Shown: in pieces, positions 1 through 9,510 of the stretch
Layout: each line of letters begins with the position of its first letter
Numbering within the stretch: the stretch's first letter is position 1
Source of the DNA: Chitinimonas prasina
GTDB taxonomy: Bacteria > Pseudomonadota > Gammaproteobacteria > Burkholderiales > Chitinimonadaceae
Direction of reading: 5' to 3'
Assembly (NCBI RefSeq): GCF_030160395.1
Contig: NZ_BSOG01000007.1
Coordinates: 62,001-126,000 of the forward strand
Length of the DNA: 64,000 nt
Notes under the pieces: generated by a model
Database searches by the model: none
Seen by the model: the letters and a program-made list of their open reading frames with translations, nothing else
What the model was told of the DNA's origin: nothing
Program-made: the position numbers and the translations under genes

Positions 1-1
1 G

Positions 2-2071
2 GTGATTGCCGACGAATACGTGGACAAGGAGTTCGGTACCGGCGTGGTGAAGGTGACCCCGGCACACGACCCCAATGACTATCAGGTCGGCAAGCGTCAC
101 GGCTTCCCCTTGATCAATGTGATGTCGCTGACCGCCCATATCCTGGATGAGGCGCAGCTGTTCGGCTTTGATGGCAGCGTGCAGGGCAGCATCCCGCTGC
201 CGGCCGGCTATGCCGGCAAGGAGCGCTATGTGGCCCGCAAGGCCATCGTGGCCGACCTGGAGACCCAGGGTTTGCTGGAATCAGTGAAGCCGCACAAGCT
301 GATGGTGCCCCGTGGCGACCGTACCGGTTCGGTGCTGGAGCCCATGCTGACCGACCAGTGGTTCATGGCCATGACACGGGTGGGTGAGGGTGATCCGACC
401 GGCAAGAGCATTGCCGAGAAGTCGATCGAGGCGGTGGAAAGCGGCCAGGTCCGGTTTATCCCCGAGAACTGGGTCAATACCTACAACCAGTGGATGAAGA
501 ATATCCAGGACTGGTGCATCAGCCGCCAGCTGTGGTGGGGGCATCAGATCCCTGCCTGGTATGACGAGCAAGGCAATGTCTATGTGGCCCGCAACGAGGC
601 GGATGCCGTCCGTCAGGCCGGTGGCAAGGTGCTGCGCCGCGACGATGATGTGCTCGACACCTGGTTCAGCTCGGCCCTGGTGCCGTTCAGCACCCTGGGC
701 TGGACCGGCGACGCCGAGCAGGATGCCGCCAACCCGGCCCTGAATGCCTTTGTACCGTCCGGTGTACTGGTGACCGGCTATGAAATCATCTTCTTCTGGG
801 TTGCCCGGATGATCATGATGAGTACCCATTTCATGGGCCGCGTACCGTTCAAGGATGTCTACATCCACGGCATCGTGCGTGACCATGAAGGCAAGAAGAT
901 GTCGAAGTCGGAAGGCAACGTCATCGACCCGGTCGACCTGATAGACGGCATTGCTTTGCCTGAGCTGGTGGGCAAGCGCACCACCGGCCTGCGCCGGCCT
1001 GAGAAGGCCCCGCAGATTGCCAAGGCCACCGAGAAGCTGTTCCCCGAGGGCATACCGGCCTACGGTACCGACGCATTGCGTTTCACCATGGCCAGCTATG
1101 CCACCCTGGGCCGCAATGTGAACTTCGATTTCAAGCGTGCCGAAGGCTACCGCAACTTCTGCAACAAGCTGTGGAACGCCACCCGCTTTGTGCTGATGAA
1201 CGTGGAAGGCCAGGATACCGGCCAGGATGAAAGCCTGCCGCTGAGTTACAGCTTCATCGACAAGTGGATCATCGGCGAGCTGCAGAAGACCGAAATGGCG
1301 GTGAAAGAGGCGCTGGATACCTATCGTTTCGACCTGGCTGCGCAGGCCATCTATGAGTTTGTCTGGAATGCCTATTGTGACTGGTATCTGGAACTGGCCA
1401 AGGTGCAGATACAGCAAGGTGATGAGGCACAGCAGCGCGCCACGCGCCGCACTCTGGTCCGGGTATTGGAAGTGGCCTTGCGGTTGGCTCACCCCATCAT
1501 CCCCTTCATTACCGAAGAGCTGTGGCAGACCGTAGCACCGTTTGCCAATGCGAAGAAGACCGAGTCGCTGATGCTGGCGGCCTGGCCACTGGCGCAGGTC
1601 GAGAAGATAGACGAGCAGGCCAACAGTCGTATGGCCCAGTTCCAGGCCTTGACCATGGCGGCCCGTACCCTGCGCAGCGAGATGAGCCTGTCGCCGTCGC
1701 AACGGGTGCCCTTGTTCCTGGAAGGGACTGCGGCCGAGCTGGCCGAGTTCGGTCCTTACCTGACCTTGCTGTGTCGCCTCAGCGAGGTGCAGGTGGTGGC
1801 GCAGTTGCCGGCCGACGATGCACCGGTACAGGTAGTCGGCGGCACCCGCCTGATGCTCAAGGTCGAGATAGACCGCGAGGCCGAAAGGGCGCGTTTGAGC
1901 AAGGAAGTGGCGCGGCTGGATGGTGAAATTGCCAAGGCCAATGCCAAGCTGGCCAACCCGGCCTTTGCCGACAAGGCACCGGCAGCCGTGGTGGAGCAGG
2001 AGCGCAAGCGCTTGGCCGACTTCAGCGAAACGGTAGAGAAAATGCGGGCCCAGCTGCAAAAGCTGGCCTGA
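2..2071 (+). CDS. valS: Valyl-tRNA synthetase, 3' part (5' end outside window)
   Basis: Class I aminoacyl-tRNA synthetase that charges tRNA-Val in the cytoplasm. The 689 visible residues start inside the editing (CP1) domain, in the stretch containing [15 protein letters not shown]. They continue through the rest of the Rossmann core with the KMSKS signature (KKMSKSEGN, codons at 893-919) and the anticodon-binding domain. The last ~70 residues form the charged ValS C-terminal coiled coil ([15 protein letters not shown] onward). E. coli ValS is about 950 residues, so roughly 260 residues including HIGH lie upstream of the window. The GTG at position 2 is an internal codon, not the start. A strong terminator follows directly. 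Confidence 0.97.
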   Translation: MIADEYVDKEFGTGVVKVTPAHDPNDYQVGKRHGFPLINVMSLTAHILDEAQLFGFDGSVQGSIPLPAGYAGKERYVARKAIVADLETQGLLESVKPHKLMVPRGDRTGSVLEPMLTDQWFMAMTRVGEGDPTGKSIAEKSIEAVESGQVRFIPENWVNTYNQWMKNIQDWCISRQLWWGHQIPAWYDEQGNVYVARNEADAVRQAGGKVLRRDDDVLDTWFSSALVPFSTLGWTGDAEQDAANPALNAFVPSGVLVTGYEIIFFWVARMIMMSTHFMGRVPFKDVYIHGIVRDHEGKKMSKSEGNVIDPVDLIDGIALPELVGKRTTGLRRPEKAPQIAKATEKLFPEGIPAYGTDALRFTMASYATLGRNVNFDFKRAEGYRNFCNKLWNATRFVLMNVEGQDTGQDESLPLSYSFIDKWIIGELQKTEMAVKEALDTYRFDLAAQAIYEFVWNAYCDWYLELAKVQIQQGDEAQQRATRRTLVRVLEVALRLAHPIIPFITEELWQTVAPFANAKKTESLMLAAWPLAQVEKIDEQANSRMAQFQALTMAARTLRSEMSLSPSQRVPLFLEGTAAELAEFGPYLTLLCRLSEVQVVAQLPADDAPVQVVGGTRLMLKVEIDREAERARLSKEVARLDGEIAKANAKLANPAFADKAPAAVVEQERKRLADFSETVEKMRAQLQKLA

Positions 2072-2090
2072 GTTTGACCCTGTAGCGGGA

Positions 2091-2118
2091 AGCGCGCCCT
2101 TAGTGGCGCGCTTTTTTT
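2091..2118 (+). terminator. Rho-independent terminator after valS
   Basis: A perfect 8-bp stem AGCGCGCC/GGCGCGCT with a 6-nt loop (CTTAGT) is followed by seven T, 20 bases after the valS stop. Confidence 0.9.
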
Positions 2119-2312
2119 ATGGCAAGCTAGGCTTTACCCGGCGCATAGCCGGGACTGTGGTAGCTGCAAATACGATTCAATCACCTGTCGGAAGCGCCGC
2201 CACCAAGGCGCCGCGCGGACGCAAACAAGCTGTTTTCAGCGCTTCCCTAACAAGACCGGATGCGCATCGGCCATGGGCCAAGGTGCGCAGAACAGGCTCT
2301 GGAGTAAATGTC

Positions 2313-3665
2313 ATGACGATATCCATGCAACAACTGGCCGACCGCATGGGCGGTGTCAGCCAGCGCAGTTATGAAACCCGTACCGAGGACGAGCGTGACT
2401 ACGCCCGTATCGTCCATTCCGCCGCATTTCGCCGCCTGCAGGGCAAGACCCAGACGCTGGGTGTGGCAGAAAGCGACTTTCCCCGCACCCGGCTGACCCA
2501 TTCGCTGGAAGTGGCACGCATAGGCAGTGGCATAGTCCAGGCCTTGCGCCGCCGGCTGGCTGGGCATGGCCCGGCATTGGGCCTGGGTGAGGCCCAGCGG
2601 GCCGATGTGGCCGCGCTCCTGCCCAGCGACCAGCAGATTCAGTGTATCTGCCTGGCGCATGATATCGGCCACCCGCCGTTTGGCCATGGTGGCGAGATGG
2701 CGCTGAATTTCCATATGCGCGAGCATGGTGGCTTTGAGGGCAATGGGCAGACCCTGCGCATACTTGGGCGGCTGGAAAGCTACAGCCAGCAGCACGGCAT
2801 GAACCTGACCCGCCGTAGCCTGCTGGGGGTGCTCAAGTACCCAGCACCCTATAGCAAGGTGGTGAATCAGCAGCCCTTGAACCCGGGCGTGGCCCTGACC
2901 GAGCTGCGGGCCGGCCTACTGAAACCGCCCAAATGCTACCTCGACAGCGAGGCCGATATCGTGGCGTGGTTGCTGGCACCCTTTGCCGGCGATGACCGCG
3001 AGCGGCTGCAGGCCATCGTCGCTGGCGCTGAGGGGGAGCATGCCAAGCCCTGCCACAAGGGTTTCGATACCGCATTGATGGAGCTGGCGGACGATATCTC
3101 CTATGGCGTGCATGACCTGGAGGATGCCACCTCGCTGGATCTGGTGCGGCCGCAGGACTGGGCGGCCAGCATGGCCAGGGCCGACAATCTACCGGCCTGG
3201 TTTGACCAGGACAGGCTGGGCAAGCTGTTCTTTGGCGAGCCTTATCAGCGCAAGGAGGCCATAGGCGAGATCGTCCATCGCTTGATCCTGTCCATCGTGC
3301 TGGTGGAGGATGAGGCCTTCCAGCATCCGATGTTGCGCTGGCAAGCCAGCCTGCCGCCGGCTGAGCGCTGTCTGCTGCGCAGTCTGCATGGCATGGTGGT
3401 CAGCCGTGTTATTGGCTTGCCGGGCACCCAGATGCTGGAGTTCAAGGGCCAGCGCATCGTCGGTGACCTGTTTTCTGTCTACGCCAGCGACCCCATGCGC
3501 TTCCTGCCCGAGACGGCCCGCCACCAGCATGCCGAAGCGCTTGATGCCGAGGCGGCCATCCGGGTGGTGTGCGATCACGTCGCCAGCCTGACCGACGAGC
3601 AGGCGGCGCGGCAGTTCCAGAAGCTGTTCATGCCCAAGATGGGGTCGGTGTTCGATGTGATGTGA
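2313..3665 (+). CDS. dgt: Deoxyguanosinetriphosphate triphosphohydrolase-like protein (HD domain dNTPase)
   Basis: HD-superfamily dNTPase that removes triphosphate from dGTP or other dNTPs; Dgt homologues affect dNTP pools and in some bacteria phage sensitivity. The 450-residue protein has the metal-binding set: H63 (RLTHSLEVARIG), H116-D117 (AHDIGHPPFGHGGE) and a later ELADDISYGVHDLED segment. The N-terminal YARIVHSAAFRRLQGKTQ is typical of the family. The reading frame is open back to 2103, but that part lies on the terminator. The ATG at 2313 has a GGAG 8 nt upstream and begins family-like sequence, so I chose it. Exact substrate preference cannot be read from sequence. Confidence 0.92.
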   Translation: MTISMQQLADRMGGVSQRSYETRTEDERDYARIVHSAAFRRLQGKTQTLGVAESDFPRTRLTHSLEVARIGSGIVQALRRRLAGHGPALGLGEAQRADVAALLPSDQQIQCICLAHDIGHPPFGHGGEMALNFHMREHGGFEGNGQTLRILGRLESYSQQHGMNLTRRSLLGVLKYPAPYSKVVNQQPLNPGVALTELRAGLLKPPKCYLDSEADIVAWLLAPFAGDDRERLQAIVAGAEGEHAKPCHKGFDTALMELADDISYGVHDLEDATSLDLVRPQDWAASMARADNLPAWFDQDRLGKLFFGEPYQRKEAIGEIVHRLILSIVLVEDEAFQHPMLRWQASLPPAERCLLRSLHGMVVSRVIGLPGTQMLEFKGQRIVGDLFSVYASDPMRFLPETARHQHAEALDAEAAIRVVCDHVASLTDEQAARQFQKLFMPKMGSVFDVM

Positions 3666-3713
3666 GGGCCTGGCATCAGCGCGCAAGCAGTACTGTGTGT
3701 TGGACGCCGCGCT

Positions 3714-3740
3714 GGTCACCCTGAAACCAGGGGGCTGACC
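3714..3740 (+). other. Hairpin in the dgt–MFS gap
   Basis: GGTCACCCTG and CAGGG...TGACC can pair (5+5 bp, 4-nt loop, 3-nt bulge) about 50 bases after dgt. There is no T-tract, so it may be a weak or Rho-assisted terminator, or an operator-like palindrome. Confidence 0.3.
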
Positions 3741-3846
3741 ATGTCGTGGGTCTCAAGCCGCGACGGTAGCTTGATGTGGCACTATCCCTGGCTTTTTTCC
3801 CGCACCCACAGCTTGCATGGGTACTTGTTTTACAAAGTGAGTGTTG

Positions 3847-5073
3847 ATGTCGTTCAAAAAAATCCATTTGCCCCTGGCTGGGCTGGTCAGCGCGGAGACC
3901 CTTTCGCTGCTGGGTAATCAAGTGGCAGCGGTGGCCATTCCCTTGCTGGTGCTGCAGCAAACCGGCTCCGCCTTGATGACGGGCTTGGCGGGTGCGGTGG
4001 CGGTGCTGCCCATCCTGCTGGCGGCCCTGGTGGGGGGCCGCGCCATAGACCGGTTCGGGCCGTGGCGCATCAGTTTGCTGGCCGATGTGCTGAGCGGTGT
4101 ATCGGTGCTGGCCCTGCCGCTGGCGTTTGCCTGGCATGGCCAGCTGCCTTTGGCCTGGATACTGCTACTGGTATTCGTGGGGGCCTTGTTCGACCCCAGT
4201 GGTTCGGCCGCCCGCCAGATCCTGGTGCCCAGCCTTGCGCGGTTGGCGCGGCAGCCGTTGGAGCGGGTCAATGCCTTGCGGGGCGGTTTGGAGAATGGCG
4301 CTGATTTCGCTGGCCCCATGCTGGCTGTCGGTCTGGTTGGGTTGCTGGGGGCGGCCGGCGCGCTGTATGTCAATGCGGCCAGCTTTCTGCTGTGCGCCTT
4401 GCTGGTGGCCTTGCTGGTGCCGCGCAAGCCGGTACGGGCACGGCGCGAGCAGGATGAATCGGCCTTGGCCGGTGTGCGTTTTATCTTGCGCCACCCCAGG
4501 CTGCTCCCCCTGGCCTTGCTGAGCATGATGGGCAACTTCGTGCTCTCGCCCTTTCTGGGCTTGCTGCTGCCCTTGCTGGCCGTACAGGTACACCACAACA
4601 CCACCCTGCTGGGGCTGTGCCTGTCGGCCTTTGGCATCTGTGCCACGCTGGGGGCGCTGGCCTTTGCGCGCCTGAGCCGCTATTTCAGCCGCAGTGCCAT
4701 CTTCTATGGCGGGCAGCTATGCACGGCGCTGGCCATTGTGTTGTGCGGCCTGGCCCAGGCGCCAGCGGGTTTGCTGGCCGCTTCAGCGTTGGCCGGCCTG
4801 CTGTTGGGGGCCGGCAACCCCCTGCAGCAGACCCTGCTGCAAGAAGAAACCCCCAAGGCGCTGGCAGGCCAAGTCTTTACAGGCATGGGCGCCATCAGCT
4901 TTGGTGCCGGCCCGTTAGGCCTGCTGTTGCTGGGTGTGGCGGCACAGTACTTGGGTGCCGGCACGGCCACCTTGCTGGCGGGCGGCGCTTTGCTGATCAG
5001 TGCGCTGCTGGGCTGGCTGCTGGCGCCGTTGCATGGCCGCAGCCCAGCTGCTGTCATGCCGCAACAAGGATAG
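3847..5073 (+). CDS. MFS family exporter
   Basis: Inner-membrane major facilitator of 408 residues with about 12 hydrophobic segments, resembling EntS/macrolide-efflux-type drug or siderophore exporters. The loop GGRAIDRFG after the second helix is the MFS motif A region. A long cytoplasmic loop (about residues 190-210, RKPVRARREQDES) separates the halves. GTG at 3841 and ATG at 3847 are both possible starts; neither has a good Shine-Dalgarno, and I prefer the ATG. The EamA exporter follows 11 bases after the stop, so the two are probably co-transcribed. The substrate is not evident. Confidence 0.85.
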   Translation: MSFKKIHLPLAGLVSAETLSLLGNQVAAVAIPLLVLQQTGSALMTGLAGAVAVLPILLAALVGGRAIDRFGPWRISLLADVLSGVSVLALPLAFAWHGQLPLAWILLLVFVGALFDPSGSAARQILVPSLARLARQPLERVNALRGGLENGADFAGPMLAVGLVGLLGAAGALYVNAASFLLCALLVALLVPRKPVRARREQDESALAGVRFILRHPRLLPLALLSMMGNFVLSPFLGLLLPLLAVQVHHNTTLLGLCLSAFGICATLGALAFARLSRYFSRSAIFYGGQLCTALAIVLCGLAQAPAGLLAASALAGLLLGAGNPLQQTLLQEETPKALAGQVFTGMGAISFGAGPLGLLLLGVAAQYLGAGTATLLAGGALLISALLGWLLAPLHGRSPAAVMPQQG

Positions 5074-5084
5074 TGAGGTAGTTC

Positions 5085-5972
5085 GTGTCCCTGCTCAACA
5101 ACCGCCGTCTCAGCGGCGCACTGCTGATACTGCTGTCAGCCCTGTGCTTCGGGGTGATGCCGTTGTTCGGCCGGCTGGCGTATGCCGAAGGGGCGGATAC
5201 CCAGGCCGTGTTGTTGCTGCGTTTTGTCATTGCCGGCGCCTTGCTGGCCGTCCTGATGCTGCTGCGTCGCGAGCGCTGGCCACGGGGCAAGCTGGCGCTG
5301 GGCTTGCTGGCCATGGGGGCCGTGGGCTATGCCGGCCAGGCCTTCAGCTATTTCACCGCGCTCAGGTATGCCAGTGCTTCGCTGACGGCCCTGTTGCTCT
5401 ACACCTTTCCGGTCATCGTCACCCTGATAGCGGCGGTCTGGCTGCATGAGCCTTTGACCCGTCGCAAGGTGGTGGCCCTGCTGCTGGCTTCGGCCGGCCT
5501 GGCGCTGACAGTGGGCGATGCCTTGTCCGGCTCGCCGGTGGGCATCGCCTTTGGCCTGGGGGCTGCGCTGATCTATTCGGTCTATATCGCCGTGGGTACC
5601 AAGCTGACTCCCCAGGCCGGGGCCTTGCCCAGTGCAACCGTGGTCATGCTGGGGGGCGCCCTGACTTTCTTGCTGGTGTCGCTGTGGCAAGCGCCCGTCA
5701 TGCCGCGCAGCCCTTTGGGCTGGGCGGCCATCGCCGCTATCGGGGTCATGTGTAGCGTGTTAGCCGCACTGGCCTTCTTTGCCGGGCTGGCACGCGTGGG
5801 CGCCTCTGAAGCCGCCATGTTGTCCACTTTCGAGCCGGTGGTGACCGTGGTATTGGCCGCCTGCTTGCTGGGTGAACGACTGTCGGTCTCGCAGTGCTTG
5901 GGCGGTGCGGTTATCATCGCTGCCGTCCTGCTGTTGGCGAAGTCACCTGCCAGCGGCACACCGCCGGAATAA
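5085..5972 (+). CDS. EamA/DMT family transporter
   Basis: Drug/metabolite-transporter superfamily exporter of 295 residues with ten hydrophobic segments and the internal duplication of two EamA halves (about residues 10-140 and 150-285). The second half has the typical GASEAAMLSTFEPVVTV before the penultimate helices. It starts at GTG with GAGG 6 nt upstream and follows the MFS gene closely. Such carriers usually export amino acids or small metabolites; no specific substrate can be named. Confidence 0.9.
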   Translation: MSLLNNRRLSGALLILLSALCFGVMPLFGRLAYAEGADTQAVLLLRFVIAGALLAVLMLLRRERWPRGKLALGLLAMGAVGYAGQAFSYFTALRYASASLTALLLYTFPVIVTLIAAVWLHEPLTRRKVVALLLASAGLALTVGDALSGSPVGIAFGLGAALIYSVYIAVGTKLTPQAGALPSATVVMLGGALTFLLVSLWQAPVMPRSPLGWAAIAAIGVMCSVLAALAFFAGLARVGASEAAMLSTFEPVVTVVLAACLLGERLSVSQCLGGAVIIAAVLLLAKSPASGTPPE

Positions 5973-6019
5973 TTCAATGGCCTGGGCATGCGCCCAGGGT
6001 CACCTTCGAGGTAATACCC

Positions 6020-6733
6020 ATGTTCTACAACAACGTCGTCCCGCTGGATGCTACCAAGCATGCTGACCTGAAACTGAGTCTGGCGCAGAGCTTCAATTTT
6101 GCTGCCAAGGTGCATGCCGTACCCGTGGTCGGCGCCGAGTTCTCCTCGCTGATGCGCGACTACGCCATCGTGTTTGCTGAAACCGGTGAAAAGACCTACT
6201 CCCCCACCGTGATGCTGGGCATGCGTGCCCAGGAGAACCTGTTTGTCGATGCCGATGGCAACTGGGATGCGCCCTATATCCCCTTCTTCGTGCGCCGCTT
6301 CCCCTTTGTCACCGTCGAAGTCGAGAACGACGATGCCGTGCTGTGCATTGAAGAGAGCGTGGCACGCACCATGCAGCGCGAAGAAGATGCTGCCATCTTC
6401 GTCGACGGCAAGCCCACCGATGCCATGAAGCAGTTTGCGCAACTGATGTTCCAGTCGCGCGACGATGGCAAGCGCTCCGGCGACCTGGCCAATGAGCTGG
6501 GCAAGGAAGGCCTGCTGCATCAGGTGTCGGCCAGCGCCGAGCTGCCAGGCGGCCCGGTCAGCATGGACGGCATGTGGGTGGTGGACGAGACCAAGCTGCG
6601 CAATATCTCGGCCGCCAAGGCTGACGAGTGGCTGAAGAACGGCACCATGTCGCTGATCTACGCCCACCTGTTCTCGCTGGCCAATCTCGATGGCCTGGTC
6701 AATCGCCTGCAAAAGCGTACGCCTGCCGCCTGA
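6020..6733 (+). CDS. SapC family protein
   Basis: A 237-residue soluble protein matching the SapC family (MFYNNVVPLDATKHADLKL; VPVVGAEFSSLMRDYAIVF; central PYIPFFVRRFPF). SapC relatives occur beside S-layer or outer-membrane genes in some bacteria, but their biochemical role is not settled. The frame is open further upstream, but GAGGTAA lies about 8 nt before the ATG at 6020 and family similarity starts there. No S-layer gene is visible nearby. Confidence 0.85.
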   Translation: MFYNNVVPLDATKHADLKLSLAQSFNFAAKVHAVPVVGAEFSSLMRDYAIVFAETGEKTYSPTVMLGMRAQENLFVDADGNWDAPYIPFFVRRFPFVTVEVENDDAVLCIEESVARTMQREEDAAIFVDGKPTDAMKQFAQLMFQSRDDGKRSGDLANELGKEGLLHQVSASAELPGGPVSMDGMWVVDETKLRNISAAKADEWLKNGTMSLIYAHLFSLANLDGLVNRLQKRTPAA

Positions 6734-6784
6734 TCAGTCTGTTGAACACATGGCGACGTCCTCGGTCTATGCTGGAAGCCCGGC

Positions 6785-7570
6785 ATGATGAGCGTCGCCA
6801 TGTTGCGTTTACTGCTGCTGATTCTGGTGTGTTCCCTGCCGCTGCGGGCCGAGGTCGTGGTGCGTGCCTGCGGTGGCGAGGGGGAGTGGATACCCTCCAG
6901 CTATTTCAAGCGCGTCGACGGTAGCAAGACCGCCGAAGTGGCCGGGTATTCACCCGATGTATTGCGCGCCGCCCTGCAGGGCAGTGGTTACCGGGTCGAG
7001 TTTGCATTGTTGCCCTGGTTGCGTTGCCAGCGTGAGGTGGAGCTAGGCCAGCGCTTCCAGCTGGCCATGGGCATGCTGCACAGCCCGGAACGGGCGCGGC
7101 TTTATCGCTTCAGCGATGCCTATCTGCGGTTTCAGCCGGGTTACTTCTATCTGCACAGGCGCTATCCGCAGGGTTTGCAGATACGCCAGCTGGATGAGCT
7201 GAGCCGGTACCAAGTGTGTGGCCTGTATGGCTACAACTATGGCTTTACCCGCCTGCGGCCAGAACAGATGGACAACGGTGCGCTGGATTACCCGGCGGCC
7301 ATGGCCAAGCTGGCCTTCGGGCGCTGCGAGATATTGATCGAAACACTGGAAGTGATGGCAGGACAACGTCGGCTTGGGCGCCTGTCCTACGATGGCGATC
7401 TGTTGCGTGGCCGACCACTGCCGGAAACCCCGCCGGTGGTGGCCCATTTTGCCATCAGCCCGCAGATGGCGGATGCCGATGCCTTTCTGCAGATTCTCAA
7501 TACTGGACTGGCCCGCTTGCAGCGTGAGCGCAAGCTGGAGGTCATACTGCGTATGCATACTTCCCCCTGA
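6785..7570 (+). CDS. Orphan periplasmic solute-binding protein (family 3-like)
   Basis: A 261-residue exported protein with an N-terminal signal peptide (LRLLLLILVCSLPLRAEV). The body is typical of small extracellular solute-binding proteins (GYSPDVLRAALQGSGY; LGQRFQLAMGMLHSPERARLYRFS). No permease or ATPase gene is nearby. It overlaps the following pseudouridine synthase by one base (TGATG), so the two are translated from one message. Ligand unknown; it may be a polar amino-acid binder or a sensory/scavenging protein. The second ATG at 6788 is an alternative start. Confidence 0.8.
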   Translation: MMSVAMLRLLLLILVCSLPLRAEVVVRACGGEGEWIPSSYFKRVDGSKTAEVAGYSPDVLRAALQGSGYRVEFALLPWLRCQREVELGQRFQLAMGMLHSPERARLYRFSDAYLRFQPGYFYLHRRYPQGLQIRQLDELSRYQVCGLYGYNYGFTRLRPEQMDNGALDYPAAMAKLAFGRCEILIETLEVMAGQRRLGRLSYDGDLLRGRPLPETPPVVAHFAISPQMADADAFLQILNTGLARLQRERKLEVILRMHTSP

Positions 7571-8244
7571 TGCTGACCCTGCTTGCGGACGAGCCGCACT
7601 TCATCCTGATAGACAAACCTGCCGGCCAGAGCTTTCACCGCGAAGGCGAACAGCGGGGCGTGCTGGAGCTGCTGCGTGAACAGACTGGCGTGGGGGAGCT
7701 GCATGCAGTGCACCGGCTGGACCAACTGACATCGGGGTTGCTGCTGGTGGCCAAGGGTGCCGAGGCGGCGGCGGATTTTGGCCAGCTGTTTGCCCAGCGG
7801 CAGATACGCAAGTACTACCTGGCGCTGTCGGACCGTGCGCCTGGCAAGAAGCAGGGCACGCTCAGCGGCGATATGGAAAAAGGCCGCAATGGCAGCTGGC
7901 GTCTGTTGCAAAGCCGCCAGGATCCGGCGGTGACCCAGTTCTTCACCGCAGGCGTAGGCAATGGCCAGCGCGCCTTTATAGTCAGGCCGCTGACCGGCCG
8001 CACACACCAGATACGGGTGGCCCTCAAGGCGCTGGGCAGCCCCATACTGGGGGATGTGCGCTACGGCGGCAGCGAGGCGGACCGGGGCTATCTGCATGCC
8101 TATGCCCTTGAATTCAGCCTGGGCGAGACCCACTACCGTTATGCCTGCCCACCCCGCGAGGGCGAGCACTGGCATAGCCCCGGTGGGCAGCTTGCCTTTG
8201 GTCGTTTTGCCGAACCGTGGTGTCTTGCTTGGCCTAGAAGCTGA
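7570..8244 (+). CDS. RluA-family pseudouridine synthase
   Basis: RNA uridine isomerase of 224 residues. It has the RluA catalytic segment HAVHRLDQLTSGLLLVAK, with D51 the expected catalytic aspartate, then RKYYLAL and the family motif RPLTGRTHQIRVALKALGSPILGD. It lacks an S4 domain and is short, like the TIGR01621-type synthases. The target RNA position (rRNA or tRNA) cannot be inferred. It is coupled to the upstream binding-protein gene by TGATG. Confidence 0.9.
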   Translation: MLTLLADEPHFILIDKPAGQSFHREGEQRGVLELLREQTGVGELHAVHRLDQLTSGLLLVAKGAEAAADFGQLFAQRQIRKYYLALSDRAPGKKQGTLSGDMEKGRNGSWRLLQSRQDPAVTQFFTAGVGNGQRAFIVRPLTGRTHQIRVALKALGSPILGDVRYGGSEADRGYLHAYALEFSLGETHYRYACPPREGEHWHSPGGQLAFGRFAEPWCLAWPRS

Positions 8245-8263
8245 CTAGGGCTATTGTTGTAAA

Positions 8264-8289
8264 CCTCCGGGTTGCCAGGCAGCCGGGGG
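8264..8289 (+). other. Hairpin before the SPFH gene
   Basis: CCTCCGGGTTG and CAGCCGGGGG pair (about 10 bp with G-T wobbles) around a CCAGG loop, 20 bases downstream of one gene and 12 bases before the next Shine-Dalgarno. With no T-run it is more likely a 5'-leader structure than an intrinsic terminator. Confidence 0.4.
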
Positions 8290-8312
8290 ATCAATACATA
8301 AGGAGTATGGAA

Positions 8313-9455
8313 ATGAGTCTGTGGAACAAGCTCACCGCTGAGTTTATCGATATTGTCGAGTGGACCGAGGACAGGCCTGAGGTGATGGCCCATCGTTTCG
8401 AGCGGCATCAGAATGAACTCAAGATGGGCGCAAAGCTCACGGTGCGCGAAGGCCAGCTGGCCGTGGTGGTGAACGAGGGGCAACTGGGCAAGAACCAGGT
8501 GGCCGATGTGTTCACGCCCGGCATGTACACCCTCAATACCGAGAACATGCCCATACTGGCCACCCTCAAGGGTTGGAAGTATGGCTTCAATTCGCCTTTC
8601 AAGGCTGAGGTGTATTTCTTCAACACCCGCAAGTTCACCGATCTCAAATGGGGCACGGCAGGCCCGGCCACCATGCGCGATCCGGAGTTCGGCGCGGTGC
8701 GGGTTACCGCCTTTGGCCTTTATGTGATCCGTATTGCCGATGCCAAGACCTTTCTGGTCGACATCATGGGCACCAAGGCAGAGTTCACCACCGAGGATAT
8801 CGAGGCCAACCTGCGCGGCAAGGTTGGTACCCGTATCAAGGAAGTGATGCCGGAGATCGGCGTGCCGGTGATAGACCTGGAAGGCAAGGTCACCCTGGTC
8901 GGCGAGAAGATACGTGAGCGTATCGCGGGCGATTTCGCCGGTATGGGCCTGGAACTGTGTGAGATACAGGTGCAGGACATCGGCCTGCCCGAAGAAGTCG
9001 AAAAAGCCATCGACCAGCAAGGCGCCATGCGTGCCATCGGCAATATGCAGCAGTTTGGCCAGTACCAGGCAGCCCAGGCCATGCGCGATGCTGCGCAGAA
9101 CCCCGGCATGGCCGGTACCATGATGGGCATAGGGGTGGGCGGCATGCTCAACCAGGGCATGGGTAACCTGTTCCAGCAGCCTGCCCAGGCCGGTGGCGGC
9201 ATCTCCGGTACGGCGCCTGCGCCAGCGGCGCCGGTTCCGCCGCCTATACCGGGTGCGGTCAGCTTCCATGTGGCGGTGAACGGCCAACAGGCCGGCCCGT
9301 TCGACCTGGCGGCACTGCAAGGGCAGCTGCAGGCGGGTAGCTTCAATCGTGACAGCCTGGTCTGGAAGGCCGGCATGGCCGCCTGGGGCAAGGCCGGCGA
9401 GCAGCCGGAACTGGCAGCCCTGTTTGCTCATATGCCACCACCCATACCGCAGTAA
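8313..9455 (+). CDS. SPFH-domain protein with C-terminal GYF_2-type domain (YdjI-like)
   Basis: A 380-residue 'virion core protein'-type SPFH protein like B. subtilis YdjI. The SPFH/band-7 fold covers about residues 20-230 (VTAFGLYVIRIADAKTFLVD). It is followed by a Gly/Met/Gln-rich linker, a Pro-rich stretch (PAPAAPVPPPIPG) and a ~50-residue C-terminal domain (HVAVNGQQAGPFDLAAL ... DSLVWKAGMAAWGKA) of the GYF_2 type. In B. subtilis YdjI works with zinc-ribbon protein YdjG and a PspA homologue in membrane-stress response. The partner-like gene is at 10305, after one intervening gene. ATG 8313 is chosen over 8307 because AGGAG (8301-8305) is 7 nt from it but only 1 nt from 8307. Confidence 0.88.
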   Translation: MSLWNKLTAEFIDIVEWTEDRPEVMAHRFERHQNELKMGAKLTVREGQLAVVVNEGQLGKNQVADVFTPGMYTLNTENMPILATLKGWKYGFNSPFKAEVYFFNTRKFTDLKWGTAGPATMRDPEFGAVRVTAFGLYVIRIADAKTFLVDIMGTKAEFTTEDIEANLRGKVGTRIKEVMPEIGVPVIDLEGKVTLVGEKIRERIAGDFAGMGLELCEIQVQDIGLPEEVEKAIDQQGAMRAIGNMQQFGQYQAAQAMRDAAQNPGMAGTMMGIGVGGMLNQGMGNLFQQPAQAGGGISGTAPAPAAPVPPPIPGAVSFHVAVNGQQAGPFDLAALQGQLQAGSFNRDSLVWKAGMAAWGKAGEQPELAALFAHMPPPIPQ

Positions 9456-9464
9456 TGTGGTCTA

Positions 9465-9492
9465 CCCGGCGCCGTGGGCGCCGGGTTTCTTT
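9465..9492 (+). terminator. Terminator after the SPFH gene
   Basis: A perfect 9-bp stem CCCGGCGCC/GGCGCCGGG with a GTG loop is followed by TTTCTTT. It separates the SPFH gene from the next gene. Confidence 0.85.
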
Positions 9493-9510
9493 CACCACCC
9501 CGCCATCGCC

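Noticed and set aside
281-2059. A 592-codon open frame on the minus strand of valS
   Set aside because: It is an antisense shadow of the real valS frame, with low-complexity His/Gln/Leu-rich sequence and no ribosome site.
2313-3665. dgt as part of an anti-phage defence island
   Set aside because: Dgt-type dNTPases can affect phages, but the neighbours are housekeeping and transport genes, so a defence role is unsupported here.
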